Notes: generated by a model from the sequence alone, not told the origin. Positions 25,873-34,917 are shown, numbered from the stretch's first letter. The stretch is DNA of 64,000 nucleotides from Clostridium merdae (GCF_900176635.1 NZ_FXLN01000003.1:434001-498000), one strand, 5' to 3'. Translations and numbers: made by a program.

Positions 25873-26544
25873 ATGTACCGAATTTTAATTGTGGAAGATA
25901 ATATGGGAATCGCAGCTTCCATGAAAAAACACATAGAAGCTTGGGGGCTGGAAGCACACTGTGTGGATGACTTTCAGCATGTTCTTACCACTTTCTCAGA
26001 ATATAACCCTCACCTCGTTTTGCTGGACATTTCTCTGCCCTTTTTTAACGGCTACCATTGGTGCAGTGAAATTCGTCGTGTATCAAAGGTGCCCATTGTG
26101 TTTATTTCCTCCGCCTCTGAAAACATGAACATTGTAATGGCAATGAATATGGGTGGGGATGATTTTATCGCCAAGCCTTTCGATTTAACGGTTTTTATGG
26201 CAAAGGTGCAGGCAGTGCTTCGCCGTACCTACGATTTTTCGGGGCAGGTTTCTGTGCTGGAGCACCGCGGTGCATTACTCAACACCGCTGATGCAACCCT
26301 TACCTTTGAAGGCGAGCGCATTGACCTTACCAAAAACGATTACCGAATATTACAGGCGCTGATGGAACGCAAGGGCCAAGTAGTCAGTAGGGAGAAGCTG
26401 ATGGAACGCCTTTGGGAAACCGACAGCTTTGTGGACGAAAACACGCTTACCGTTAACATGACCCGCCTGCGCAAAAAGCTGGATGCCGCCGGTTTACCCC
26501 ATTTTATTACCACCAAAATTGGGATGGGCTACCTTGTGGAATAA
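25873..26544 (+). CDS. bceR: Response regulator, BceR-like
   Basis: 223 residues: receiver domain with acidic ED near residues 7-8 and phospho-acceptor Asp in LVLLDISLPF (about D52), then an OmpR-type winged helix ending TTKIGMGYLVE. It lies 21 bp ahead of a BceS-like kinase and upstream of a BceAB-type transporter, the standard arrangement of antimicrobial-peptide sensing modules. It probably activates the transporter operon whose upstream region has repeated AAATGTAAG boxes. Confidence 0.88.
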   Translation: MYRILIVEDNMGIAASMKKHIEAWGLEAHCVDDFQHVLTTFSEYNPHLVLLDISLPFFNGYHWCSEIRRVSKVPIVFISSASENMNIVMAMNMGGDDFIAKPFDLTVFMAKVQAVLRRTYDFSGQVSVLEHRGALLNTADATLTFEGERIDLTKNDYRILQALMERKGQVVSREKLMERLWETDSFVDENTLTVNMTRLRKKLDAAGLPHFITTKIGMGYLVE

Positions 26545-26565
26545 CGCACTGGAAAGGGAAAAACA

Positions 26566-27558
26566 ATGAAATTATGGGGACACTACCTGCGGGAACACAC
26601 AAGGCACATTCTTATCTTTTTCTTGTTTTCCTGCATTTTTATTCTCACGTTTGCGCTGTATTCCCTGCCGCTGGATGCTGTACTATACCCTGTGGCGATT
26701 TGCAGTGTTCTAGCACTGGTGTTTTTCATGATTGGCTTTCATTTTTATCGAATCAGGCATATCCAAATACAAGAGTTGGCGCACCGGGCAAATGTTTCTT
26801 TGGCTCCTCTTCATCACCCCAAAACACTTTTGGAAAAGGAGTACCAAGACATTCTTATTTCGTTATTCCAAGAGAAAAAAACAATTGAGAGCCAAATGCA
26901 AAACCGCTATACCGATTTAATCGAGTACTATACCGTTTGGGCGCACCAAATCAAAACGCCGATTGCCTCTATGCACCTAAGTTTGCAGGAGGATGACTCA
27001 GCATTTAGCCGGGAACTGACGGAAGGGCTTCGGGAAATTGAGCAATATGTAGAGATGGTGCTATGCTACCTACGGCTCGACTCCGCAGCTACCGATTATA
27101 TGATTCAAAAATTGGATTTGGATTTGATTATACGGCAGGCTGTGCGTAAATTCGCCTCCCAATTCATTCGCCGCAAAATAAAACTGGAATATGAGTCTTG
27201 CAACTTTACGGTTTTAACTGATGAAAAATGGCTTCTCTTCGTACTGGAACAGGTAATTTCGAATGCAATTAAGTACTCCCGGGATGGCGGTACCGTCTTT
27301 ATTAGGATGAATGATCCGGGGATTCTGAGTATCGGTGATTCCGGAATTGGCATTGCGCCGGAGGATTTACCCAGAATATTTGAAAAAGGCTATACAGGCT
27401 ATAATGGGCACAGCGATAAAAAAGCCAGCGGGATCGGCCTATACCTTTGCCGCCGAATCTGCACGAATTTACGCCACCGCATTACGGCAAAATCGGCTCT
27501 TGGCAGGGGCACTGTAATCTTTTTGGATTTAAACAGAACTGAGCTGGATTTTGAGTAA
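26566..27558 (+). CDS. bceS: Intramembrane-sensing histidine kinase, BceS-like
   Basis: 330 residues with two closely spaced transmembrane helices (about 13-33 and 38-60) and almost no extracellular loop, as in BceS-type kinases, which rely on the BceAB transporter for sensing. The phospho-acceptor His lies in WAHQIKTPIASM (about residue 126). The ATPase boxes NAIKYS, DSGIGIAPEDLPRIF and ASGIGLYLC are intact. It lies between the regulator and the transporter genes. Confidence 0.9.
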   Translation: MKLWGHYLREHTRHILIFFLFSCIFILTFALYSLPLDAVLYPVAICSVLALVFFMIGFHFYRIRHIQIQELAHRANVSLAPLHHPKTLLEKEYQDILISLFQEKKTIESQMQNRYTDLIEYYTVWAHQIKTPIASMHLSLQEDDSAFSRELTEGLREIEQYVEMVLCYLRLDSAATDYMIQKLDLDLIIRQAVRKFASQFIRRKIKLEYESCNFTVLTDEKWLLFVLEQVISNAIKYSRDGGTVFIRMNDPGILSIGDSGIGIAPEDLPRIFEKGYTGYNGHSDKKASGIGLYLCRRICTNLRHRITAKSALGRGTVIFLDLNRTELDFE

Positions 27559-27597
27559 TTTATCATTTTTATTAAATTTATTTTAACCACCTTTCAA

Positions 27598-27627
27598 AAA
27601 TGTAAGGAAAACGAGGGGAAATGTAAG
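27598..27627 (+). promoter_or_regulatory. Direct repeat AAATGTAAG, candidate BceR operator
   Basis: AAATGTAAG occurs twice with a 21-bp period (27598-27606 and 27619-27627), two helical turns apart, just upstream of the transporter promoter. Tandem half sites with such spacing are typical of OmpR-family activators. Confidence 0.5.
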
Positions 27628-27660
27628 CCGATGAAATGGCGGCCCATTTCTCCTTTTTGC

Positions 27661-27666
27661 TATAAT
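27661..27666 (+). promoter_or_regulatory. -10 element of the bceAB-like operon
   Basis: Perfect TATAAT, with no recognisable -35 at the right distance; this is what an activator-dependent promoter would look like. It lies 28 bp ahead of the bceA start. Confidence 0.6.
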
Positions 27667-27693
27667 AAGCCCATAACAAGGAGGAATGCAAAC

Positions 27694-28458
27694 ATGTCGA
27701 TTCTCGAAGTTAACAACCTGAAAAAGGTTTACACCACCCGCTTTGGCGGCAATCAGGTGGAAGCGCTGAAAAATGTATCGTTCAGCGTGGAAAAGGGCGA
27801 ATATGTAGCAATCATGGGTGAATCCGGTTCGGGTAAAACAACGCTTTTAAATATTTTGGCCGCACTTGATAAACCAACCAGCGGCTCCGTGCTTTTGGAT
27901 GCTCGCGATTTTTCAAAAATAAAAGAATCCCAAATCGCAACCTTTCGCAGAGATAATCTTGGCTTTGTTTTTCAGGATTTTAACCTGCTCGATACGTTTT
28001 CACTGAAAGACAATATTTTTCTGCCTCTGGTTCTGGCCGGCACTCACTACCGCGAGATGGAGCAGCGGCTGCAACCAATTGCCAAGCAGCTTGGTATAGC
28101 AGAGCTACTAAATAAATACCCCTATGAGGTATCTGGCGGGCAAAAGCAGCGGGTTGCTGTAGCGCGTGCACTCATTACCAACCCGCGGTTAATTTTAGCG
28201 GATGAACCAACCGGTGCACTCGACTCAAAATCTACCGATGAGCTGCTCCACCTGTTCTCACAGATTAACCACGGCGGGCAAACCATATTAATGGTGACCC
28301 ACTCCGTTAAAGCTGCCAGCCACGCAGGCCGCGTACTGTTCATTAAAGATGGTGAAGTATTCCACCAAATTTACCGCGGCTCAAGCAGCAACGAGACCAT
28401 GTACCAAAAAATATCGGATACTCTTACCGTACTTGCGACAGGCGGTGACCACAAATGA
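27694..28458 (+). CDS. bceA: ABC transporter ATPase, BceA-like
   Basis: 254 residues from the ATG at 27694, nine bases behind AAGGAGG; an upstream in-frame ATG at 27631 precedes the promoter and is rejected. Walker A GESGSGKT (about 41-48), signature SGGQKQR, Walker B LILADEPTGALD and the switch His in VTHSV are present. It is the MacB-type ATPase of a peptide resistance and detoxification transporter. It overlaps the permease gene by four bases. Confidence 0.92.
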   Translation: MSILEVNNLKKVYTTRFGGNQVEALKNVSFSVEKGEYVAIMGESGSGKTTLLNILAALDKPTSGSVLLDARDFSKIKESQIATFRRDNLGFVFQDFNLLDTFSLKDNIFLPLVLAGTHYREMEQRLQPIAKQLGIAELLNKYPYEVSGGQKQRVAVARALITNPRLILADEPTGALDSKSTDELLHLFSQINHGGQTILMVTHSVKAASHAGRVLFIKDGEVFHQIYRGSSSNETMYQKISDTLTVLATGGDHK

Positions 28459-30479
28459 AGCTCGGCTTTTACCCTCAATTAGCATGGACGGGTATGGAAA
28501 AAAACCGAAAGACCTACCTGCCCTACATTCTTACCTGCTCTGGTATGGTTATGATTCATTACCTCATTGGTTTTTTATCGAAGAATGAAAATATCTCTAA
28601 TATTCAGGGAGGCAATACGCTTCAAACCATTTTAGGCTTTGGTACTGGGGTTATAGCTGTATTTGCACTCATTTTTCTCTTCTATACCAACTCATTTTTA
28701 ATTCGTAGAAGAAAAAAAGAATTTGGTCTTTATAATATTTTGGGAATGGGCAAGAAAAATTTGATGCGCATTCTTTTATGGGAAAGCGCCGCAATTTTAG
28801 TAATTTCGCTTGCCTTTGGGCTCTTCTTCGGCATTCTATTCTCGAAGCTGACGGAGCTACTGCTTTTAAAAATGATGGGCAGTATGGTCAACTTTACTTT
28901 TTCCATAGAGGTCGGCTCGTTAATCACTACCGTCATCTTTTTTGTAGCAATTTATGCGCTGATTTTTCTCAATACGCTTCGTCAAATCCACGTTTCAAAG
29001 CCTATTGAACTTTTGCACAGTGAAACCGTAGGGGAACGCCCTCCAAAATCCAACTGGTTTTTGGCACTTCTCGGTATTATCATTCTAGCAGCTGCGTATT
29101 ACATTGCAATAACAATACAAGAGCCCATCACCGCTTTGGTATGGTTCTTCGTAGCGGTTATTATGGTTATCGTTGCAAGCTACCTGCTGTTTATCGCTGG
29201 TTCAGTGGTTCTGTGCAAAATCCTTCAAAAAAATAAAAAATATTACTATCAGTCACGCCATTTTGTCTCTGTTTCTTCCATGATGTACCGCATGAAGCGA
29301 AATGGAGCAGGCCTTGCCTCTATCTGCATTTTATCTACCATGGTGCTCGTCATGCTGTCCTCCACCGTATGCCTGTTTGTGGGTTCGGAGAGTTCTCTGC
29401 GTGGTCGCTACCCCAGAGATATTGCAACCGAGACGTATACACTCGACGAAGCGCAAGCCACACAGGTTCATCAAATTACAAATTCAATTGTGAAGAAGCA
29501 CAATTTGCAGCAAAATGACATACTAAATTACCGCTACCTTACCTTATCATCCGTTCTAGAGGGTGACAAAGTCATCCTTGACCCCAATTTAATGAACAAT
29601 GCTTCGCTTTCAGACGTGGGAGCAATGCGCCAAGTATTTGTTCTTTCACTGGATGAATACAATCGCTTGGCCGGAGCAAAGGAGACACTGGAAAAAGACG
29701 AAATTCTACTTTACAACACAAAAGTGGAGTACAACCATGATACCCTTACTTTACACGACTCCATTAAAAAAATTAAGAAAAAGGTTCCTAAATTCCTGGA
29801 TAACGGGTTGGATGCTGTAAAGATTTATCCCTCACTCTTCATTGTCGTACCGGACATGGAGTCTCAGCGTGTTTTATTTAAGAATGCGGCTGAAAAATAC
29901 AAGGAAAGAAATATACAAACGGAGTACGAATATTACGGGTTTAATCTTGCTTGTGACGATAAGGAACAGACTGCCGTTCGAGATGAGATCGCAAAGGAAA
30001 TTCGAAAGCTCCATGAGGCAGACGAGAATTTTGCCAGAGTAGCTGTGGAAAGCCTAGCCGTAAATCGTACCGATTTTTATGGAGTAAACGGTGGCCTGCT
30101 TTTCTTGGGTATTCTGCTTGGCATCGTGTTTATTCTTGCTGCTGTACTGATTATGTATTACAAGCAAATTTCGGAGGGTTATGAAGACCAAAACCGCTTT
30201 GAAATTATGCAAAAGGTTGGTATGACAAAAAGAGAGATTAAGAAGAGCATTAATTCGCAGGTGCTTACCGTGTTCTTCCTCCCCTTAATTGTAGCAGGAA
30301 TTCATGTTATTTTTGCATTCCCAATGATATCAAAGCTACTCTTGCTGTTTGGTCTTTTTAATACCAAGCTGCTTATTCTTGTAACAATTATCAGTTTCTT
30401 TATCTTCGCCTTGTTCTACGTTTTTGTTTATGTGATTACTTCCCGAGCCTATTACGACATTGTAAGCGGCATAAGATAA
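28455..30479 (+). CDS. bceB: ABC transporter permease, BceB-like
   Basis: 674 residues with about ten transmembrane helices of the FtsX/MacB fold. A large extracellular domain of about 200 residues (about 310-530) lies between helices 7 and 8, the hallmark of BceB permeases, which bind lipid-cycle-targeting peptides such as bacitracin and pass the signal to BceS. The N-terminal KKEFGLYNILGMGKKNL motif and the C-terminal EIMQKVGMTKREI segment are typical. A terminator follows. Confidence 0.9.
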   Translation: MKLGFYPQLAWTGMEKNRKTYLPYILTCSGMVMIHYLIGFLSKNENISNIQGGNTLQTILGFGTGVIAVFALIFLFYTNSFLIRRRKKEFGLYNILGMGKKNLMRILLWESAAILVISLAFGLFFGILFSKLTELLLLKMMGSMVNFTFSIEVGSLITTVIFFVAIYALIFLNTLRQIHVSKPIELLHSETVGERPPKSNWFLALLGIIILAAAYYIAITIQEPITALVWFFVAVIMVIVASYLLFIAGSVVLCKILQKNKKYYYQSRHFVSVSSMMYRMKRNGAGLASICILSTMVLVMLSSTVCLFVGSESSLRGRYPRDIATETYTLDEAQATQVHQITNSIVKKHNLQQNDILNYRYLTLSSVLEGDKVILDPNLMNNASLSDVGAMRQVFVLSLDEYNRLAGAKETLEKDEILLYNTKVEYNHDTLTLHDSIKKIKKKVPKFLDNGLDAVKIYPSLFIVVPDMESQRVLFKNAAEKYKERNIQTEYEYYGFNLACDDKEQTAVRDEIAKEIRKLHEADENFARVAVESLAVNRTDFYGVNGGLLFLGILLGIVFILAAVLIMYYKQISEGYEDQNRFEIMQKVGMTKREIKKSINSQVLTVFFLPLIVAGIHVIFAFPMISKLLLLFGLFNTKLLILVTIISFFIFALFYVFVYVITSRAYYDIVSGIR

Positions 30480-30512
30480 ATTAAAAAACTGCCCACATTC
30501 GAATTCGTTTTA

Positions 30513-30542
30513 AAAAAGCCTTCCTATTTAGGAAGGCTTTTT
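30513..30542 (+). terminator. Terminator of bceAB
   Basis: Stem AAAAAGCCTTCC / GGAAGGCTTTTT with a TATTTA loop; symmetrical, so it also serves the converging small gene at 30574. Confidence 0.85.
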
Positions 30543-30573
30543 CGCTTATATATAGCAGTTTAAGATTAGACCG

Positions 30574-30795
30574 TTATTGGGGTGCTCGTTTGTTAAGTAA
30601 TAGAATAGCGGCAAACAGAAAGGCCACTGAGTACAAGATGGTGATATGAAAGCCTTGCGTGGACCACGTAGGTAAGCCCATATAATGTAAGATAGTATCT
30701 CCAAGACAAAATTCAGAAAATGAAAACGAAAAAAAGAACGCTATTAGTATTAAAAAAACGGCTAGAACGCGGAATCCCTTTTTCGAAATGCACAT
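30574..30795 (-). CDS. Small two-helix membrane protein
   Basis: 73 residues with two hydrophobic segments (about 8-28 and 48-68), a short loop with SEFCLGD, and a basic end. AAAGGAG lies seven bases before the ATG, so it is expressed. It sits between bceAB and uppP. No family was recognised. The position suggests, but does not prove, a role in the envelope-stress neighbourhood. Confidence 0.6.
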   Translation of the reverse strand: MCISKKGFRVLAVFLILIAFFFSFSFSEFCLGDTILHYMGLPTWSTQGFHITILYSVAFLFAAILLLNKRAPQ

Positions 30796-30854
30796 GCGAT
30801 GTCTCCTTTCATTTCGCTCTACTGAATTATGAATGGCAATCTTCTATCATGATA

Positions 30855-30890
30855 AAAAAAACAGCCCGCTTTTTTCAGGCAAGCCGTTTG
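30855..30890 (-). terminator. Terminator after uppP
   Basis: On the minus strand CGGCTTGC pairs with GCGGGCTG (three wobble pairs), followed by eight T, immediately after the uppP stop. Confidence 0.65.
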
Positions 30891-30896
30891 CTATCA

Positions 30897-31715
30897 TTAA
30901 AATAGAAAGGTAAGTATAATAAGCGCACCGAGTACGATTCGATACCAGCCAAACACCTTAAAATTGTGCTTCTTAATATAAAATGTTAAAAAGCGAATGG
31001 CAAGCAGTGAAACCACAAAAGCAACGAAGGTGCCTACAGAGAGCACTGTCAGCTCTAAATTCGTAGTGGGAAGACCCAGCTTCACAGTTTTTAGCAGGCT
31101 TGCTCCAAACATGACTGGAATGGCTAAGTAGAACGTAAACTCCGTTGCCGCCACACGGGAGGTACCGAGCAGCATTGCACCAATGATGGTTGCTCCTGAA
31201 CGAGAGGTTCCGGGAATGAGAGCCAAAACCTGAAACAACCCAATAAAAAACGCAGTTTTATAATCAATTTGTGATACGTCGTTTATTTTAACCTTTGATT
31301 CGTTATGTTTGTTCTCTATGAGAATAAATAAGATACCGTACAGTACCAGCATCAAAGAAACGGTTTGGTAATTGTAGAACATTGCGTCGATTGGGTCATC
31401 CAGTAATAAACCCACCACCGCCGCGGGTAGGCATGCAACGATTATCCTCATCCAAAGAGCAGCAGTATCTTGCTCAATCAAATACTTTGCCTTACTTGAA
31501 AACGGCCATAGCTTCTTCCAGTAAAACACAATGACGGCAAGTATTGCCCCCAATTGTATTACAACAAAAAAGAGCTCTTTAAAAGTACTGGACGCATTTA
31601 GCTTCAAAAACTGGTCGACCAATATTAAGTGGCCGGTACTGCTAATGGGCAGCCATTCAGTAATTCCTTCAACAATTCCAAAAAAGATAGCCTTTATAAT
31701 TTCTATTGTATACAT
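30897..31715 (-). CDS. uppP: Undecaprenyl-diphosphatase
   Basis: A membrane phosphatase (BacA family) that recycles undecaprenyl pyrophosphate to the monophosphate lipid carrier of cell-wall synthesis, and can give bacitracin resistance. 272 residues, about eight helices. Both catalytic regions are present: VEGITEWLPISSTGHL (about 15-30) and PGTSRSGATIIGAMLLG (about 164-180, with the active Arg and Ser). It lies close to the Bce-type module, which acts on the same lipid cycle. Confidence 0.95.
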   Translation of the reverse strand: MYTIEIIKAIFFGIVEGITEWLPISSTGHLILVDQFLKLNASSTFKELFFVVIQLGAILAVIVFYWKKLWPFSSKAKYLIEQDTAALWMRIIVACLPAAVVGLLLDDPIDAMFYNYQTVSLMLVLYGILFILIENKHNESKVKINDVSQIDYKTAFFIGLFQVLALIPGTSRSGATIIGAMLLGTSRVAATEFTFYLAIPVMFGASLLKTVKLGLPTTNLELTVLSVGTFVAFVVSLLAIRFLTFYIKKHNFKVFGWYRIVLGALIILTFLF

Positions 31716-31748
31716 ATGCTTCTGAGCTCCGTTCTTTCATTTGAATGA

Positions 31749-31803
31749 AAAATAGCCCACCCTAAGGATGGACTCGCTCTATTCTCTAAAAATGGGCTAA
31801 AAA
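31749..31803 (-). terminator. Hairpin between tRNA-Lys and uppP
   Basis: On the minus strand TAGCCCA pairs with TGGGCTA (31793-31799 and 31753-31759), contains an inner CCATCC/GGGTGG stem and is followed by five T. It separates uppP from the tRNA transcript or attenuates read-through into uppP. Confidence 0.6.
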
Positions 31804-31820
31804 CAAGAATAATATAAAAT

Positions 31821-31850
31821 AACAGGGAAGATTACTCTTCCCTGTTATTT
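31821..31850 (-). terminator. Terminator of the tRNA gene
   Basis: Perfect 11-bp stem AACAGGGAAGA/TCTTCCCTGTT directly downstream of tRNA-Lys on the minus strand, followed by ATTTTATATT. Confidence 0.75.
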
Positions 31851-31853
31851 TAC

Positions 31854-31929
31854 TGGTGAACCATCGGGGATTCGAACCCCGGACACCCTGATTAAAAGTC
31901 AGGTGCTCTGCCAGCTGAGCTAATGATTC
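31854..31929 (-). tRNA. tRNA-Lys (anticodon TTT)
   Basis: 76 nt with encoded CCA. Seven-bp acceptor stem GAATCAT/ATGGTTC (one G-T pair), D arm with AGCTCAGCTGGC, anticodon loop CTTTTAA with anticodon TTT, T arm GGGGTTCGAATCCCC. All cloverleaf stems pair. Confidence 0.98.
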
Positions 31930-31953
31930 ATTTGTTCTTTAGAGAACTTGTAT

Positions 31954-31982
31954 ATTATAGCAATAGAAGCGAGGCTTGTCAA
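31954..31982 (-). promoter_or_regulatory. Consensus promoter of tRNA-Lys
   Basis: On the minus strand TTGACA, exactly 17 bp, TATAAT (plus-strand TGTCAA at 31977-31982 and ATTATA at 31954-31959). It is a perfect sigma-A promoter, as expected for a stable RNA gene. Confidence 0.92.
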
Positions 31983-32052
31983 CACAAAAAGGAATATTTT
32001 TTCATAGAAAGGCGTTTTCTCTCGAAAAACAGAATTCCAACACTGTATTTGC

Positions 32053-32107
32053 AGCATACACTCGGGAGGGGAACGCAACCCCGCCCGAGTTATTATGCTG
32101 TTTTTTA
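32053..32107 (+). terminator. Long hairpin with T run on the plus strand
   Basis: CTCGGGAGGGG pairs with CCCCGCCCGAG, extended outside by CAGCATA/TATGCTG, and followed by six T on the plus strand. It lies just beyond the end of the minus-strand chemoreceptor gene, for which it can also act as a strong pause structure. No plus-strand gene ends here. Confidence 0.7.
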
Positions 32108-32113
32108 TACATT

Positions 32114-34081
32114 TTACTCTATAATTTCGTAATTGCTTGCAGATGCTCCGCCTTTGGTGTGAAAACGCTTCATTAACTCCTTGAGCATCTCAGACTGGCC
32201 AGAGAGCTCTTCACTGGCAGCGGCACTCTCCTGTGCCGTTGCAGAGTTTGTTTGTGTAACAGACGAGATTTGCATCATGCCGCTATCAAGCTCCATAATC
32301 GCTTTTGCCTGCTCGTTGGAAGCCTCCGCAATGCGGTTAATCAGCGAATTGACTTCACTGGACTTTGCAACAATTTGGTCAAGTGACCTTGCGGTTTCTT
32401 CTGCAATTACCATACCCTTTTTCACAGAATCTATCGCTTTTTGAATCAGATTCGATGTTGTAGTGGTTGCCTGCGCACTCTTTGATGCCAAGCTGCGCAC
32501 TTCGTCGGCGACCACTGCGAAGCCTTTACCGGCTGAGCCGGCTCTGGCGGCCTCTACGGCGGCATTTAGCGCCAAAATATTGGTCTGAGCGGCAATATCA
32601 TCAATTACCTTAATAATATTCGAAATTTCATTTGCTGCATTGTCAATGTCCTGCATCGACTCGAGCATCTGGTTCATCTGCTCGTTACCCCGCTGTACAA
32701 ACTGAATCGTCTCGTGAGAAATGCCCTCTACGGAAGTAGCGTGCGAGGCATTGTTCTTTACATGCTCTGAAACGTTCTGCAATGAGTTATTCAGGTTCTC
32801 TACCGTGCTTGCCTGCTCGGCCGAGTTTTGAGCCAGATTCTGCGCGCCGAGCGCCATTTCTTCTGCACCTGCATTTACCTGATAGGCCGCTTGCGAAATA
32901 CCTTCAAATGTTTCATTCAGCGAATCTAAAATGCGGTTGAGAGAATCTTGAATTGGTGCAAAATCGCCACGGTATTCTACGCCGCTTTGTGCTGTTAAAT
33001 TATTGCTGGCAATCTCGTTGAGCACATGAGAAATATCTTGTATATAGAGGCGAAGCTCTTTGATGGTATGCCCCAGGCCATTGGAGAAGCGCGCAATTTC
33101 ATCGCGCCCTTTTACCTGCACTACCTCGGTTTGCAGGTCACCCTGAGCCAGCAGTTCAATTCTCTTGGTTGCTTCTTCAATTGGTTTTGCAAGCTTAGCA
33201 GCAAACATCAGCGAAGCTACCAGTGTGATGAGCTGAAGAACCACTGCAACACCAACATTAATTAAAATACTTTGGTACAGGCTCTGCATGACCTGATTAA
33301 TCGGGCGTGAAATGGCGATAGACCATTGCTCGGGGCCATCCAAAGTCGTAAAGCTTACCTGCCTTTTTACTCCCTGATAAACTGTGTACTGAATACCGGT
33401 TTCCCCCGTCGTTGCTCGGCGGTAAAGCTCTGCAACGGGGGCTACGCTGCTATCTGTTTTTGATTTTTCTTCGTAATCAATGGGGTTTGCTACGGTATCT
33501 TTACTTGGGTGCAAAACGGTTTTCGCATCTTTACTAATTACAAAAGCATAACCGTTGTTATCTATTTTTATAGCCTCTAATAGGTTTGAAAAAGCATCGT
33601 ATGTAATTTCACCATACACCACCTGCCCACCGGCGGCCGGCACTCCAATGGTAAGAGTAAGGTCGTCACTGCGGCGGCTTTTCACCGGGTTTGCTATGTA
33701 AGCAGAACCGTTTTTAGCCGATTCAAACCATTTCTCCTGCGACACATTCCCGTCTTGCTGCGTATTGCCTTGCGCATCTGCCAAAGCAAAGTACATAAAG
33801 CCGTCTCGGTATGCTTGGTCTTTTAAATACTGCTGCTTTGCCGCTGTATCCGTTGTATTCATTACCGAAGATTTCGCAACCTCAATGACCTCATTACGGT
33901 ATTTACTCAGTTCAGAGCCAAGATATTGTTTATAAGATTCCGCCAAATAGGCGGAGGTCTGCTCAGCTTGCGTCATCGAATCCAAATACGCCATCCAGCA
34001 GGTTACACCAGTAGCCATAATGTTGGTGAACAGTACCAATATCATAATGAATAAATGTAGTTTTCTCTTTAATGATTTCAC
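32114..34081 (-). CDS. Methyl-accepting chemotaxis protein with double Cache domain
   Basis: 655 residues: N-terminal helix (about 9-30), an extracytoplasmic sensor of about 240 residues (31-275) of the dCache type, often used for amino acids, second helix (about 278-300), HAMP, and the signalling domain with hairpin tip GKGFAVVADEVRSLA. A terminal docking pentapeptide for CheR is absent. It is a monocistronic gene without che neighbours. The sensor is clearly different from that of the receptor at 17553. Confidence 0.93.
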   Translation of the reverse strand: MKSLKRKLHLFIMILVLFTNIMATGVTCWMAYLDSMTQAEQTSAYLAESYKQYLGSELSKYRNEVIEVAKSSVMNTTDTAAKQQYLKDQAYRDGFMYFALADAQGNTQQDGNVSQEKWFESAKNGSAYIANPVKSRRSDDLTLTIGVPAAGGQVVYGEITYDAFSNLLEAIKIDNNGYAFVISKDAKTVLHPSKDTVANPIDYEEKSKTDSSVAPVAELYRRATTGETGIQYTVYQGVKRQVSFTTLDGPEQWSIAISRPINQVMQSLYQSILINVGVAVVLQLITLVASLMFAAKLAKPIEEATKRIELLAQGDLQTEVVQVKGRDEIARFSNGLGHTIKELRLYIQDISHVLNEIASNNLTAQSGVEYRGDFAPIQDSLNRILDSLNETFEGISQAAYQVNAGAEEMALGAQNLAQNSAEQASTVENLNNSLQNVSEHVKNNASHATSVEGISHETIQFVQRGNEQMNQMLESMQDIDNAANEISNIIKVIDDIAAQTNILALNAAVEAARAGSAGKGFAVVADEVRSLASKSAQATTTTSNLIQKAIDSVKKGMVIAEETARSLDQIVAKSSEVNSLINRIAEASNEQAKAIMELDSGMMQISSVTQTNSATAQESAAASEELSGQSEMLKELMKRFHTKGGASASNYEIIE

Positions 34082-34388
34082 GGTTTTAACTCTCTCCCTT
34101 ATCCGTTTTCGGCTCTTTTACAGGGCTCATGTGAATTTTACTCTTTCCAATTATATTATCGGTCGCTAACTGTCTTTTTTGATAAAAAAGAACCAATAAA
34201 ATAAGAAATAAAATAGAAATTATTCGAGATAATACGATACTTGTAATATTGTGTAGATTTGCGAAACTTGCCGTATGTTTTCATAAATATTTATATGGAT
34301 AATAAAGCCGTTACTAACAAAGCTTTTGTCTTTTCCCTTTTTCATATAAAAAGGCGGCTTTCTCCAGCAGGAGTAAGCCGCTTTTATC

Positions 34389-34652
34389 TTATTTTGAGAG
34401 CTTATCCATAACACCGATAATCTCATCAATCTTTTTCTGCTGTTCCTCGCTACCCAAAGCCTGACTTACGCAGCCGGTTAAATGTGCATGCAGTACGTCG
34501 CGATTAATGCTTCGCAGAATTGCTTGCGTAGCCATGAGCTGGTTTGAAATATCGATACAATAGCGATCTTCCTCCACCATGCGAATTAAACCATCCAACT
34601 GACCGCGCGCCGTTTTGAGCATACGCAACGTTTTTTCTCTATCTGCCTGCAT
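34389..34652 (-). CDS. csoR: CsoR-family copper-sensing repressor
   Basis: 87-residue all-helical repressor that leaves DNA when it binds Cu(I). The C-H-C ligand set is exact: C32, H57 and C61 with spacing C-x24-H-x3-C. It is the last gene of copA-copZ-csoR. A G-tract palindrome typical of CsoR operators overlaps the start of this operon (37237-37254), so the system is autoregulated. Confidence 0.92.
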   Translation of the reverse strand: MQADREKTLRMLKTARGQLDGLIRMVEEDRYCIDISNQLMATQAILRSINRDVLHAHLTGCVSQALGSEEQQKKIDEIIGVMDKLSK

Positions 34653-34673
34653 TCTTACTACCTCCCTGAACGA

Positions 34674-34901
34674 TTAGCCAAACAACCCTTTTTTCTCTTT
34701 GATAGAAACCATCTGGTACCCAGCGTCTTCTATAACCTTTGCAAATTCTTCATCTGGAATGTCACGGCTTAGGGTTACGGTGGCTTGCTTGTTTTTCAGG
34801 TTCACCTTCGCCTCTACGCCCTCCATTGCATTCAGGGCTTTCTCTGCTCTTCCCTGGCAGTGCTCGCAGTGCATTCCTTCAATTGTAATCAGTTTTTTCA
34901 T
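34674..34901 (-). CDS. copZ: Copper chaperone, CopZ-like heavy-metal domain
   Basis: 75 residues from the ATG at 34901, behind GAAAGGAA; a longer reading from 34967 would overlap the copA end and lacks a ribosome binding site. One ferredoxin-like metal domain with GMHCEHC (Cys 11 and 14). It carries Cu(I) to the CopA pump. It lies between copA and csoR with short gaps (16 and 21 bp). Confidence 0.9.
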   Translation of the reverse strand: MKKLITIEGMHCEHCQGRAEKALNAMEGVEAKVNLKNKQATVTLSRDIPDEEFAKVIEDAGYQMVSIKEKKGLFG

Positions 34902-34917
34902 AGTAGCGTTTCCTTTC

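Noticed and set aside
27631..27693. Upstream start for the BceA-like ATPase
   Set aside because: This ATG lies before the -10 element, while the ATG at 27694 has a strong AAGGAGG.
31740..31800. T-box or other riboswitch upstream of uppP
   Set aside because: No T-box sequence or specifier structure is visible; a plain hairpin with a T run explains the region.
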